The notes beneath the pieces were generated by a model. It worked only from the letters and a program-made list of their open reading frames with translations. It was not told where the DNA came from and made no database searches. Positions 54,989 to 63,572 of a DNA stretch of 64,000 nucleotides are shown piece after piece. Source of the DNA: JANXUF01 sp043747685 (GTDB taxonomy: Bacteria > Actinomycetota > Acidimicrobiia > Acidimicrobiales > Ilumatobacteraceae). A program made the translations under genes and the position numbers. The DNA lies in the NCBI GenBank assembly GCA_043747685.1, contig JAYTOR010000133.1, positions 1 through 64,000 on the forward strand. The letters run 5' to 3'. The stretch's first letter is position 1. Each line of letters opens with the position of its first letter.

Positions 54989-55780
54989 CGGCTCTCCCCC
55001 AGCAGGTCGTGGAGGGCGGACGGGCCCGCCGCCGCGGCAGCGGCCAACTGGCTCAGCCCCCTGCGGTATTCGGTCGACACCCTGTCGGTCCTGACGGAGA
55101 GTTCGAATCCGGGTTCGAGGTGGATTTCCGGCGGGTCCTGGTTACAGGCGACCGGTTCGTCCTCCGCCAGCACGCGCGCCTGAAATGCCATATGCGGCGC
55201 ATCGTCGCCATCGCGATCGTCGCTGCGTGCCACCGTCCAGAACGTCCTGGTCGTTGCCATGTCGATCGGGCAGGCGGTCATCCACAGATGTCGCCTGGCC
55301 CCGCCGGCGAGCCAGAAGTCGATACTGACGGTCAACGGCATCGGCGGGCGACTGACGGCATCGGCGGGACCGGTTCGTCGCGCCGGCCGAGACTGCCGTC
55401 GTGGACCCATGCGAAATGGGCGAGATCGACGAAGTTCTCGACCCGGCGGGGGGCGCCGACCGGCCATGTGTATGGGACACCCTGGAGGATCTTCAGTGGC
55501 GCCTCATCGATCGAGTCGTAGGCAGCATGGGCGGGAATGCGTGTCCTGGCGCGTCCATCGAGACGCAACCAGATGACAAGACCACTGCAGTCTCGAATGG
55601 TCGCTCCCGGATACTGCGCAGTGAGACCCGGGCCGACGGCGACAATCTGCCCGTCGCCGACGAGCACGTCGCCAACGCGTCTGTTTGTGTCGACGGATCG
55701 ATGATCCGCCCGCCGGCGAGCAGCAGTCGTCCGGCGCCGGCGGGGACTGTCTCGTCGGTTCCTGTCTCAGTGATGGCCAT
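54964..55780 (-). pseudogene. Chimeric pseudogene: amidohydrolase start joined to a Rieske-oxygenase back half
   Basis: Minus strand, in three broken pieces. Piece 1 (from ATG 55780): MAITETGTDETVP... LLLAGGRIIDPSTQTDA, an amidohydrolase N-terminus; a frameshift follows near 55670. Piece 2 (ORF to 55332): DVLVGDGQIVAVGPGL continues that amidohydrolase to ATIRDCSGLV (55575-55586), then switches in frame to Rieske-type sequence (YDSIDEAPLKILQGV, RRVENFVDLAHFAWVH, a mononuclear iron site). A 20-bp tandem duplication at 55335-55368 shifts the frame. Piece 3 (to 54964) holds the Rieske C-terminus (CPIDMATTRTFWTVARS, STEYRRGLSQLA), with ~30-40 residues missing before it. Start of the Rieske gene including its [2Fe-2S] domain is absent. 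Not functional as read. Confidence 0.75.
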
Positions 55781-55879
55781 GTACCGATCGCGCAGCCTTT
55801 GCGTCCGATCGTCAACTACAGGCGTCAGTTCTCCACGATTCGCCGGTCGATGTTCACAAGCGTGAAACACGCAACCTGC

Positions 55880-56881
55880 ATGATGGGAGGAATGCTCACC
55901 AATACTTCCTCCGAGCTCTCCCAGAGCTGGATCGCCGTCGCCCACAGCGACGAACTCGGTGAGGAACCGCTCCAGACCTGGGTACTGGGCGAACCCTGGG
56001 TGATCGTGCGACTCAACGGCGAGATTCACGCCTTCACCGACCGCTGTCCACACCGGCTGGCACCGCTGTCCGCCGGGAAGGTGGTCGACGGTGAGCTGCA
56101 GTGCGGGTACCACGGCTGGCGGTTCGGCCACGATGGCAGGGCGACCTCGATCCCCGCGCTCGGACCGACGGCGACACTGCCCACGCGAGCCTGCCTGAGC
56201 CCCGCTGCAGCTGTCGCTGAACACCTCGGCCTGATCTGGCTGGCCCCACGAACCCCGCTCGCTCCGTTGCCGCAACTGCCGGGTTGGAACGAGGTCGGCT
56301 ATGTCAGTGCCACGTGCGAGACCATTCGCACACCGGTCAGTGCTGTCCAGCTGATCGACAACTTCATGGACGCCGCTCATTTCCCGTTCGTCCATCCGAC
56401 CTCGTTCGGTGTCGAGGACGCCTTCGATGTCAGCAGCGACGAGATCGTGCGGGGCGACTGGCTCGTCACGTCGACGTTCACCGCCCCGTATCAGAATCAC
56501 GACGATCCACTCGTCGACACCGGCCAGCATCCGCTGATCCAGGAGCACACGGTCACGAAGATCGGCTTCGCCGGATGCAACGCTGGACTCGAGCTGCGGT
56601 TTCCGCTGACCCAGGGCGTCTTCGGGATCGTCTATGCCTGCCAGCCGGAGACGGCGACGTCCACACGGGTGTTCAAGGTGATGGCCCGCAACGACCTCGA
56701 CGAGGCCGGTATGGAACGCTGCGTCAAGGACGAGGACGCCATCCTTCAGGAGGACTTGAAGATCCTCGAGCGCTACACGGTGATGGCGCTGGAAACCGAT
56801 CTGACTGTGGAAGTGCACATCAAAGCGGACCGGCTGAGCGTCGCATGGCGCCGGTTGATGAAGGGACTGGAAACATCATGA
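55880..56881 (+). CDS. Rieske non-heme iron oxygenase, terminal subunit
   Basis: 333 aa. Rieske cluster C-P-H-R-L...C-G-Y-H-G-W (FTDRCPHRLAPLS... ELQCGYHGWRFG) with two Cys and two His, and the mononuclear iron motif DNFMDAAHFPFVH. Starts possible at 55880, 55883 and 55892; a GGGAGG sits too close to the last. Family reactions include hydroxylation and N- or O-demethylation. No reductase or ferredoxin gene is next to it, so an external electron donor is needed. Divergent from the chimeric pseudogene, which shares its family. Coupled by ATGA to the PhyH-type gene. Confidence 0.88.
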   Translation: MMGGMLTNTSSELSQSWIAVAHSDELGEEPLQTWVLGEPWVIVRLNGEIHAFTDRCPHRLAPLSAGKVVDGELQCGYHGWRFGHDGRATSIPALGPTATLPTRACLSPAAAVAEHLGLIWLAPRTPLAPLPQLPGWNEVGYVSATCETIRTPVSAVQLIDNFMDAAHFPFVHPTSFGVEDAFDVSSDEIVRGDWLVTSTFTAPYQNHDDPLVDTGQHPLIQEHTVTKIGFAGCNAGLELRFPLTQGVFGIVYACQPETATSTRVFKVMARNDLDEAGMERCVKDEDAILQEDLKILERYTVMALETDLTVEVHIKADRLSVAWRRLMKGLETS

Positions 56882-57786
56882 GCAACTCGAAGCCGATCGA
56901 CCTGAACTCCAGCAGCGCGACTCCCACCGGCGCGAATCCGTTCGGAACCGACGCAGGGATCTTCTGCCCCGATGAACCGGACGCCCTCGAGACGTTCTTC
57001 CAGGAGTATGGATTCGCTGTGTTGCGCGGCTTGTTCGACGAGAACTTCATGAACGCAATGGAACTCGAATGCGTCAACGCTCAGCATGCCGTCGTCCAAG
57101 GCACACTGCCGGCCAAACACGGCAGCGCGATTTTCGTCGATGACATCGACGGCTCGAAGACGAGCAAGTTCGCCAACTATGTGCTGTACGCAGAAGAGGT
57201 CTGTCCGACAGTCCGCGCGGCGATCGACGACCCGATGGTGATGAGCCTGATGCAACGTTGGCTGGGTCCGGATTGCTGGACGGACCCCGAACGCTTCGGT
57301 GTCGTCTACCAGGACGCCAGGCCCGGCAGGGAGAGCAGCTACACGCGAATCGGATGGCACAGCGACTGGCAGAGCGGACCGAATCTCGACGTCTGGCCAG
57401 CGGTCGCCTTCACCTTCCACGTCGACGGAACCTCGCCGGACAACGGCTTTCTCCGCGTGGTCCCCGGTAGTCACAAGTGGTCGACCCCAGCACCCTTCGA
57501 CAACGTCAACGGGGCGGTCGTTCCGACCGGTTCGAAGGAAGCGATGGGCCACACCGACGAGGCCCCGCCGGTGGCGATGCCGTTGCGTTTCGAGAAGGTT
57601 CCCGGCGAAATCGCCCTGTACGTCGACCGCGGCGACATCATTTTCCACGACGCCTACCTATGGCACTCCGCCGCCAGGGCGACCTCGGACGACACCACCC
57701 GCCGGCACGTCCGTGGTGGATATTACGGCGGGGTTCGTGCGAACGGGGCACGCTATGACGAGTTCGTCAAGAACGCAGCGCGGTAG
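56878..57786 (+). CDS. Phytanoyl-CoA dioxygenase (PhyH)-family 2OG/Fe(II) oxygenase
   Basis: 302 aa. Facial triad: H-x-D in GWHSDWQ, distal His in FHDAYLWHSA, and the 2OG-binding Arg in RRHVRGGYYGG. LRVVPGSHKWS is the PhyH-family turn. Substrates in the family range from phytanoyl-CoA to nucleobases and ectoine. Its ATG overlaps the Rieske stop, so two different oxygenases are co-translated. Confidence 0.88.
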   Translation: MSNSKPIDLNSSSATPTGANPFGTDAGIFCPDEPDALETFFQEYGFAVLRGLFDENFMNAMELECVNAQHAVVQGTLPAKHGSAIFVDDIDGSKTSKFANYVLYAEEVCPTVRAAIDDPMVMSLMQRWLGPDCWTDPERFGVVYQDARPGRESSYTRIGWHSDWQSGPNLDVWPAVAFTFHVDGTSPDNGFLRVVPGSHKWSTPAPFDNVNGAVVPTGSKEAMGHTDEAPPVAMPLRFEKVPGEIALYVDRGDIIFHDAYLWHSAARATSDDTTRRHVRGGYYGGVRANGARYDEFVKNAAR

Positions 57787-57809
57787 CCACCGCGACCCGC
57801 GTGAACGAG

Positions 57810-57820
57810 TGTGTAACACA
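57810..57820. promoter_or_regulatory. Small palindrome TGTGTAACACA before the second importer
   Basis: Symmetric 5+1+5 sequence in the 137-bp gap between the PhyH-type and binding-protein genes. A short candidate operator; could be chance. Confidence 0.3.
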
Positions 57821-57923
57821 ACGGAGTGGATCGCCGAAACACGCACGAAACGGGGGTTCCGTACCGTCGGGGTCAGTCCATGTCGCCGCCCAGGCGCATC
57901 CCATACCCGGAGACATTTCACCC

Positions 57924-59084
57924 ATGGCAATGATGAACCGACGCACACTTTTGGCCCGAGCGCTCGAGCTCGGCGGAGGAGCCGCCTTCCTGGCAGCCTG
58001 CGGAAGTAGCAAGTCGACCACCGCCACCGCCACGACGACGGCCACCGGAACAGCGACGACCGCCGCCGGTTCGACCGCCACAGCAACGACGACTGACGGC
58101 ACGGCCGCAGCCGGCACGGCCGCAGCCGGTCCTGTCAAGGATCTCGGGGCGATGAACCTGCGCCTGTCGTGGATCAAGAACTCGGAGTTCGCCGGCTCGT
58201 ACATCGCCGACAACAAGGGCCTCTACAAAGCGAACGGGTTCAGCAGCGTCAATCTCATCGCCGGCGGGCCCTCTGCCGTCGCCGCTGAAGTCGATGTCAG
58301 TTCCGGAACGGCGCTCGTCGGCATCTCGGCCCCTGACCTCGTCGCTTCGGCGATCGGTCAGGGTGGCAAGTTGACGATCATCGGTGCTCAGTACCAGAAG
58401 AACCCGTTCTGCGTGATGTCGTTGGCGAGCAAGCCGATCACCAAGCCGGAGGACATGTACGGCAAGAAGTTCGGCTTGCAGGCCACCAACCAGGCGGTGT
58501 GGGATGCGTTCGTCGCTGCCACCGGTATCGATGACTCGAAGATCGTCAAGTTCCCGGCACAGTTCGACCCGACACCGCTCGTCCAGGGGCAGTGCGACTG
58601 CTGGTTCAGCTTCGTCACCAACGAGCCGAACACGCTGAAGACTCAGGGCGTCGACACGGTCACCTTCCTGCTCGCCGACTTCGGCTATCCACTCGTCAGC
58701 GAGGTCTACGTCGTCAAAACCGACAGCATTACGACGAAAAAGGACCAGCTCAAGGCATTCCTCAAGTCCGAGATCCAGGGCTGGCGCGGTCTGTACTCCG
58801 ACCCGCAACTCGGCGCGACGTTGACGACCGGAACATACGGCAAGGACCTCGGCCTCGACACCGCCGAGCAGCTGCTGGAAGTGAAATCGGAACTCGGACT
58901 GATCTTCACCGACGACACCAAGAAGAACGGGCTGTTCACGATCTCCGATGCCCTGCTGAAAGAGAATGTCGACGTGCTCGCCAAGGCAGGCATCAAGATT
59001 GCCGCAACCGATCTCTTCGACCTGTCGTTGCTCAAAGAGGTCTACGCCGAGAACCCTAACCTCGTCGCTGCCCCCACCAGCTGA
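57924..59084 (+). CDS. ABC importer binding lipoprotein, NMT1/THI5-like (SsuA/ThiY family)
   Basis: 386 aa from ATG 57924 (GGAGA upstream). Signal MAMMNRRTLLARALELGGG with twin-Arg and lipobox LAAC (Cys27), a Thr/Ala-rich linker to about residue 70, then the family core: LRLSWIKNSEFAGSYIADNKGLY, ISAPDLVASAIGQGG, KKFGLQATNQAVWDAF, QGQCDCWFSFVTNEP. The family binds sulfonates, nitrate, formylaminopyrimidine, riboflavin and related small solutes. It is followed by its ATPase (1-bp overlap). Confidence 0.88.
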   Translation: MAMMNRRTLLARALELGGGAAFLAACGSSKSTTATATTTATGTATTAAGSTATATTTDGTAAAGTAAAGPVKDLGAMNLRLSWIKNSEFAGSYIADNKGLYKANGFSSVNLIAGGPSAVAAEVDVSSGTALVGISAPDLVASAIGQGGKLTIIGAQYQKNPFCVMSLASKPITKPEDMYGKKFGLQATNQAVWDAFVAATGIDDSKIVKFPAQFDPTPLVQGQCDCWFSFVTNEPNTLKTQGVDTVTFLLADFGYPLVSEVYVVKTDSITTKKDQLKAFLKSEIQGWRGLYSDPQLGATLTTGTYGKDLGLDTAEQLLEVKSELGLIFTDDTKKNGLFTISDALLKENVDVLAKAGIKIAATDLFDLSLLKEVYAENPNLVAAPTS

Positions 59085-59914
59085 TGACATTGACCGCAAC
59101 CACGGCAGGCAGCGCGGCGATGTTGACCTCGTCAGAGGGCATCTCGATCTCGGCGCTGCGCAAGGTGTTCTCGATCGGACGCAAGCAGATCGTCGCCCTC
59201 GACGACCTCGAACTGCGGACTCCGGCGGGCGCATTCCTGTCGCTGCTCGGCCCGTCCGGCTGCGGCAAGTCCACCGTGTTGCGGATCATCGCCGATCTCG
59301 ACACCCCGACGTCGGGGGACGTCAGGGTCCATGGTCAGAAGCCGAAGGCGCTTCGCGACCGACGCCAGATCGGCATCGCCTTTCAAGAAGCTGCGCTCCT
59401 GCCATGGCGAAGTGTCGAGGACAACATCCGCCTGCCGCTCGAAGTGAGCGGCGTGCGGGTGCCCCCGTCGACGATCCCGGATCTCATCACCCTCGTCGGC
59501 CTCGAAGGCTTCGAAAAGGCCCGCCCTGCGCAACTGTCGGGCGGTATGCGCCAGCGCGTCGCCATCGCCCGTGCACTCGTCGTCGAGCCGAAAGTACTGC
59601 TACTCGATGAACCGTTCGGTGCACTCGACGAGATGACCCGCCGGCGTCTCAACCTCGAATTGCTGCGCATCTGGACCGAACGGGCGACGACTACTCTCCT
59701 CGTCACCCACTCGATCGCTGAGGCCGTGTTCTTGTCGGACACCGTCGCCGTCATGACCGCGCGTCCCGGTCGCATCAAGGAGATCGTGCAGATCGATCTT
59801 CCCCGACCCCGGACGCCGGAGATGCTGCGAAGCCAGGAGTTCCACGCCATCGAAGACCATCTGTCGGATCTGCTGTTCTCCGGTGGAACGCCGGAGAGCG
59901 GCGACGACGTATGA
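59084..59914 (+). CDS. ABC importer ATPase (SsuB/ThiZ family)
   Basis: 276 aa. Walker A GPSGCGKSTV, Q-loop AFQEAALLPWRSVEDNI, signature LSGGMRQRVAIARALV, Walker B LLLDEPFGALD, H-loop LVTHSIAEAV. Powers the NMT1/THI5-type importer. Starts in the TGATG overlap with the binding-protein stop. Confidence 0.92.
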   Translation: MTLTATTAGSAAMLTSSEGISISALRKVFSIGRKQIVALDDLELRTPAGAFLSLLGPSGCGKSTVLRIIADLDTPTSGDVRVHGQKPKALRDRRQIGIAFQEAALLPWRSVEDNIRLPLEVSGVRVPPSTIPDLITLVGLEGFEKARPAQLSGGMRQRVAIARALVVEPKVLLLDEPFGALDEMTRRRLNLELLRIWTERATTTLLVTHSIAEAVFLSDTVAVMTARPGRIKEIVQIDLPRPRTPEMLRSQEFHAIEDHLSDLLFSGGTPESGDDV

Positions 59915-59941
59915 CGGCCATTGCACGGATCGGCGCTGGCG

Positions 59942-60799
59942 GTGTCTGAGTTGCGAACCGATACCGGGGAAGTCATCGACCAAGGGTTGCTCTCCGAGCC
60001 GGAATCAGACGTCAGGATGCTCTCGCCAGGCGTCACCGAACAGAGCCTGCGGCTGCCGAAATGGTTCGGAACGATCCTCGGCATCGGGCTGATCTTCGTA
60101 CTGTGGATCCTTGCTGCATCGACGTTGGGTATCAAGAAGGGCATTCCGCAACCGTGGAACGTCATCAGCCAGTTCACCACCGATATCCACCTCTACGGCC
60201 CGAACGTCTCGACCACGCTGACCGAGGCGTGGAAGGGATACCTGATCGGCAACTTTCTGGCGATCGTGCTCGGCATGCTGTTCGTGCTCGTGCCGTTCCT
60301 CGAAAAGGCATTGATGCAGATCGCCGTTGCGACGTACTGCCTGCCGATCGTGGCGATCGGACCGATCCTCCAGAGTTCGTTGAAGGGTGACGGTCCGAAG
60401 GTCGCGCTCGTCGCCCTCAGCGTGTTCTTCACGACACTGATCGGAGTGCTCGTCGGCTTGCGGTCAGCAGACCGTACGAGTCTCGAACTCGTCCGCGCCT
60501 ATGGCGGTGGCAAGTTCCGTGTACTCACCAAGGTACGCATTCGATCGGCGCTGCCGAGCACATTCGCCGGATTGCAGATCGCTGCTCCGGCGGCGATTCT
60601 CGGAGCGATCATCGGCGAGTACTTCGGTGGCGAACGAGGCCTCGGCATCATGATGATTGCCAGTCTGCAGGGCTTCAAGGTCGCCAGGACATGGGGCATC
60701 GCCGCTGTCGCCACTGCACTAGCCGGCGTCGGGTTCGCCGCCACGATGCTCATCGGCCGAGCGCTGACTTCATGGGCACCGAGGAGTACGCCGAAATGA
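59942..60799 (+). CDS. ABC importer permease 1 (SsuC/ThiX family)
   Basis: 285 aa from GTG 59942. Six hydrophobic helices and the EAA-type loop ELVRAYGGGKFRVLTKVRIRSALPSTFAG. An ATG at 59911 opens only a 12-codon frame that ends inside the start region (see findings). Pairs with the second permease just downstream. Confidence 0.88.
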   Translation: MSELRTDTGEVIDQGLLSEPESDVRMLSPGVTEQSLRLPKWFGTILGIGLIFVLWILAASTLGIKKGIPQPWNVISQFTTDIHLYGPNVSTTLTEAWKGYLIGNFLAIVLGMLFVLVPFLEKALMQIAVATYCLPIVAIGPILQSSLKGDGPKVALVALSVFFTTLIGVLVGLRSADRTSLELVRAYGGGKFRVLTKVRIRSALPSTFAGLQIAAPAAILGAIIGEYFGGERGLGIMMIASLQGFKVARTWGIAAVATALAGVGFAATMLIGRALTSWAPRSTPK

Positions 60800-61677
60800 G
60801 CACGCCCGATGAGCACACCCATATGAGCACTGTTGCCAACCACTTGCAGAAAGAGGCCGGCAAACCGAGGATCACCCAGTACCCGTCGGTTCAGCGAATC
60901 GGGCGCATCCTGTGGTTGCTGATCGTCGGTGCCGTCTCGACGCTTGCGCTGTGGTTGCTGTTCGTCAAATTCGTGCACATGGACGCGTTGGTCAAGAAGT
61001 CGCCGATGCAGGTCTGGGACTACCTGTTCACCGTCAAGAAGACACCGGCGAACCGTTCGGCACTGTTCGGAGCGCTGAGGACGACGATGGGCAACCTGCT
61101 CATCGGCTACGTCGTCGGTCTTGCCGCCGGGGTGATCGTCAGCAGTATCTTCCTGCTGTCGCCGGCGATCCGTAGGACGTTCCTGCCGTTCGCGCTGCTA
61201 CTGCGGTCGGTACCGCTGATCGTGATGACCCCGATCATCGGTCTCGTCTTCGGTTACACGTTCACATCGGTTCGGGTGGTGACAGCGATCGTCACCTTCT
61301 TCCCGTCACTTGTCAACATCACCCTCGGACTCGAATCGGCTCCGAAGCAGGCGTCCGACCTGATTGCCGCCTACGGCGGTTCCCAGCGCACGATGCTCTT
61401 CAAGGTCCGTCTGCCATATGCCGTACCGGCGCTGTTCGCAGCGATGCGGATCGCCGTGCCGGGGGCGATGGTCGGCGCGCTGCTCGGCGAATGGCTGCTG
61501 ACCTCCAAGGGCATCGGCCACTACCTCGTCGAACGACCTGCAAAGTTCGACTACACCGGCGTGTGGGCGGCCGTAGCCGTGATTGCCGTCGTCACGCTCG
61601 TGCTCTACGCCATCGTCGGTGTTCTCGAAACGCCTGTGCTCGCCCGGTTCGATCCAGAGCGCCTGAAGGAAAATTAG
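60796..61677 (+). CDS. ABC importer permease 2 (SsuC/ThiX family)
   Basis: 293 aa. ATG 60796 with GAGGAG nine bases upstream, overlapping the previous stop (ATGA). Six helices; EAA loop DLIAAYGGSQRTMLFKVRLPYAVPALFAAMRI. Two distinct permeases suggest a heterodimeric channel, less usual in the SsuC family than a homodimer. The first 13 codons repeat ATGAGCAC three times. Confidence 0.88.
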   Translation: MSTPDEHTHMSTVANHLQKEAGKPRITQYPSVQRIGRILWLLIVGAVSTLALWLLFVKFVHMDALVKKSPMQVWDYLFTVKKTPANRSALFGALRTTMGNLLIGYVVGLAAGVIVSSIFLLSPAIRRTFLPFALLLRSVPLIVMTPIIGLVFGYTFTSVRVVTAIVTFFPSLVNITLGLESAPKQASDLIAAYGGSQRTMLFKVRLPYAVPALFAAMRIAVPGAMVGALLGEWLLTSKGIGHYLVERPAKFDYTGVWAAVAVIAVVTLVLYAIVGVLETPVLARFDPERLKEN

Positions 61678-62666
61678 TGCCCGCTGCGCACACTCATCCG
61701 GATTTTTTACGAATGCTACCGAAGGCCGAGGTCCACGTCCATCTCGAAGGATGCTTCAGCCCATCGGACCTCGCCTCGCTCGCCGCGCAGCACAACGAGC
61801 CACTCCCCCGACCTGTCGAGCAGTTGTTCGACTTCGCCGGCTTCGACGAGTTCCTCGAATTGCTCTCGTGGTCGTGTGGCCTGTTACGCACCGTCGACGA
61901 TGTTGCCGCTGCGGCCTATTCGTATGCCTCGCGAGCGACAGCCAGCGCCGTCGTCATCGCCGACATCATCGTCAATCCGACGCATTGGGCATCGTGGCGA
62001 GGCGATCTCGCCGGCCTGATCGGCGCTCTCGACCAAGGGTTTTCCGCCGCCGAGGTCGACGGTCTGGCGTCGGTCGGGCTCTGTATCAGCATCCTTCGTA
62101 TGCAGACCGCAGCCGAAGCCATTCAACTCGTGGACGAGCTCGTTGTCGTCAGCCATCCGCGCGTCGTGGCCCTGTCGATCGACGGCAACGAGGCGCTCAG
62201 TGGGCGAACCGGTTCGCGGTTCGCCGACGCATTTCAACGCGCAAGCAAGTCCGGCCTGAACCGAACGGTTCACGCAGGGAAGTCGAGCGGGCCGGAAGGC
62301 AATCGCGATGCTCTCGACCTGCTCGGTGCCGATCGTCTCGACCACGGCGTCAGGGCGATCGGAGATCCTTCAATTGTCGCCGAACTGGTGGATCGCGGTA
62401 TTCCGCTCGGCATCTGCCCGTCGTCGAACCTGACGCTCGGCGTGTTCCCGTCGTGGCAGCAACACCCCCTCGACGCGCTCCGACTCGCAGGTGTCCGCGT
62501 CAGTGTCAACAACGACGACCCTGGCTTCCTGGCGATCGACCTTGCAGGTGAGTACGAGCGCTCTGCGGCCACCTACGGCTCGTCGGATGACACTCTTCGG
62601 GCCGTCGCTGCGACGTCATTGGACGTGTGCTTCATTGAGCACCCCTCGATGAGCACCCCTCGATGA
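61677..62666 (+). CDS. Adenosine deaminase-like metal hydrolase
   Basis: 329 aa from GTG 61677 (AAGGA upstream), overlapping the permease stop by 1 bp. ADA-family zinc site: HVHLEGC (HxH), the His-Ala-Gly-Lys with nearby Glu in NRTVHAGKSSGPEGNRDAL, LDHGVRAIGD, and NNDDPGF (Asp-Asp). Converts adenosine or another aminopurine by hydrolytic deamination; ADA-like enzymes also act on adenine or N6-modified forms. Completes the oxygenase/importer operon. The C-terminus runs into a 14-bp tandem repeat. Confidence 0.87.
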   Translation: MPAAHTHPDFLRMLPKAEVHVHLEGCFSPSDLASLAAQHNEPLPRPVEQLFDFAGFDEFLELLSWSCGLLRTVDDVAAAAYSYASRATASAVVIADIIVNPTHWASWRGDLAGLIGALDQGFSAAEVDGLASVGLCISILRMQTAAEAIQLVDELVVVSHPRVVALSIDGNEALSGRTGSRFADAFQRASKSGLNRTVHAGKSSGPEGNRDALDLLGADRLDHGVRAIGDPSIVAELVDRGIPLGICPSSNLTLGVFPSWQQHPLDALRLAGVRVSVNNDDPGFLAIDLAGEYERSAATYGSSDDTLRAVAATSLDVCFIEHPSMSTPR

Positions 62667-62678
62667 GCACCCCTTGAT
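62637..62678 (+). repeat. Three 14-bp tandem repeats at the deaminase/adenine deaminase junction
   Basis: GAGCACCCCTCGAT twice (62637-62650, 62651-62664), then GAGCACCCCTTGAT (62665-62678). With the next bases each copy forms GATGAG, creating several ATG/TGA overlaps between the stop of the ADA-like gene (62664-62666) and the start of ade (62677). Looks like recent slippage duplication. Confidence 0.93.
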
Positions 62679-63517
62679 GAGTTACCTGCCAGACGGCATG
62701 GTGCCGACCCCCGAAGAGATCCAACGATTGCGGCTCGTCGCCAGCGGTACCGAATCGGCCGATCTGATCGTCCGCAACGCGATGGCGCTCGCCGTCCATA
62801 CGGGTGAGTCGGTGCCACGGGATATCGTCATCGCCGGCCGCCACATCGCTGCCGTGACCCCGGTCGGGCGTTTCGAGGCAACGGAAACCGTCGATGCCCA
62901 GGGTTTGCACGCTGTGCCGAACTTCATCGACACGCACATCCACATCGAATACACGATGCTCACGCCGGGCGAACTCGCACGGCTGATCGTGCCGAAGGGA
63001 ACGACGACGCTACTTGCAGATCCCAACTGCATCGCCAACGTCCTCGGGGCGCGAGGCATGGACCTGGATCGCCCCAACGACGAACTGCGAGAACCAGAAC
63101 CTCGTGCTCGTCGGCACGAGCGACGCCGACATCGCCCACGCCGCGCTCGTCGCTACGGAGATCGGCGGTGGCTACGTCGCTGTCGTCGATGGGCAGGTGC
63201 TGGCGACGTGCCCGCTGCCGATTGCCGGCATCATGAGCGACCGGCCATGGGAGATCGTGCAGCAGTAATCGGTCGCCGTCAACAAGGCGGCGACCGCCCT
63301 CGGCTGCACGACCGACTCACCGTTCATGATCATGGCGTTCATCGGTCTCGCTGGCGTACCAGACCTCGGCCTCACCGAGAAGGGCCTGATCGATGTGACG
63401 ACGCAGTCGTTCGTGGACGTGCTGCTCACTGCACTGCCGGGCCAGGTGTGCTGTCGTTGCCCTTCGCACGCCCACGACGTGCACCGAATGTTCGATCCGG
63501 ACGGAGCGCTTAAATGA
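62677..63517 (+). pseudogene. ade: Adenine deaminase remnant with internal deletion, frameshift and stop
   Basis: N-terminal third is intact from ATG 62677: LIVRNAMALAVHTGESV, IAGRHIAAVTP, FIDTHIHIEYTMLTPGELARLIVPKGTTTLLADP (HxH metal site). At about 63075 the frame moves to +1 and the sequence jumps to the C-terminal domain: NLVLVGTSDADIAHAALVATEIGGGYVAVVDGQ, LPIAGIMSDRPWE. A TAA stop at 63266-63268 interrupts it, after which it continues in the same frame (FMIMAFIGLAGVPDLGLTEKGLIDV). About 300 residues of the ~600-residue enzyme are missing. The last ~30 codons (to 63517) are not adenine-deaminase-like. Confidence 0.85.
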
Positions 63518-63572
63518 GCGACAAGGATCGGACCTGCCGCCACCCTCGGGATTGATGGGGCCGCCGGGATTG

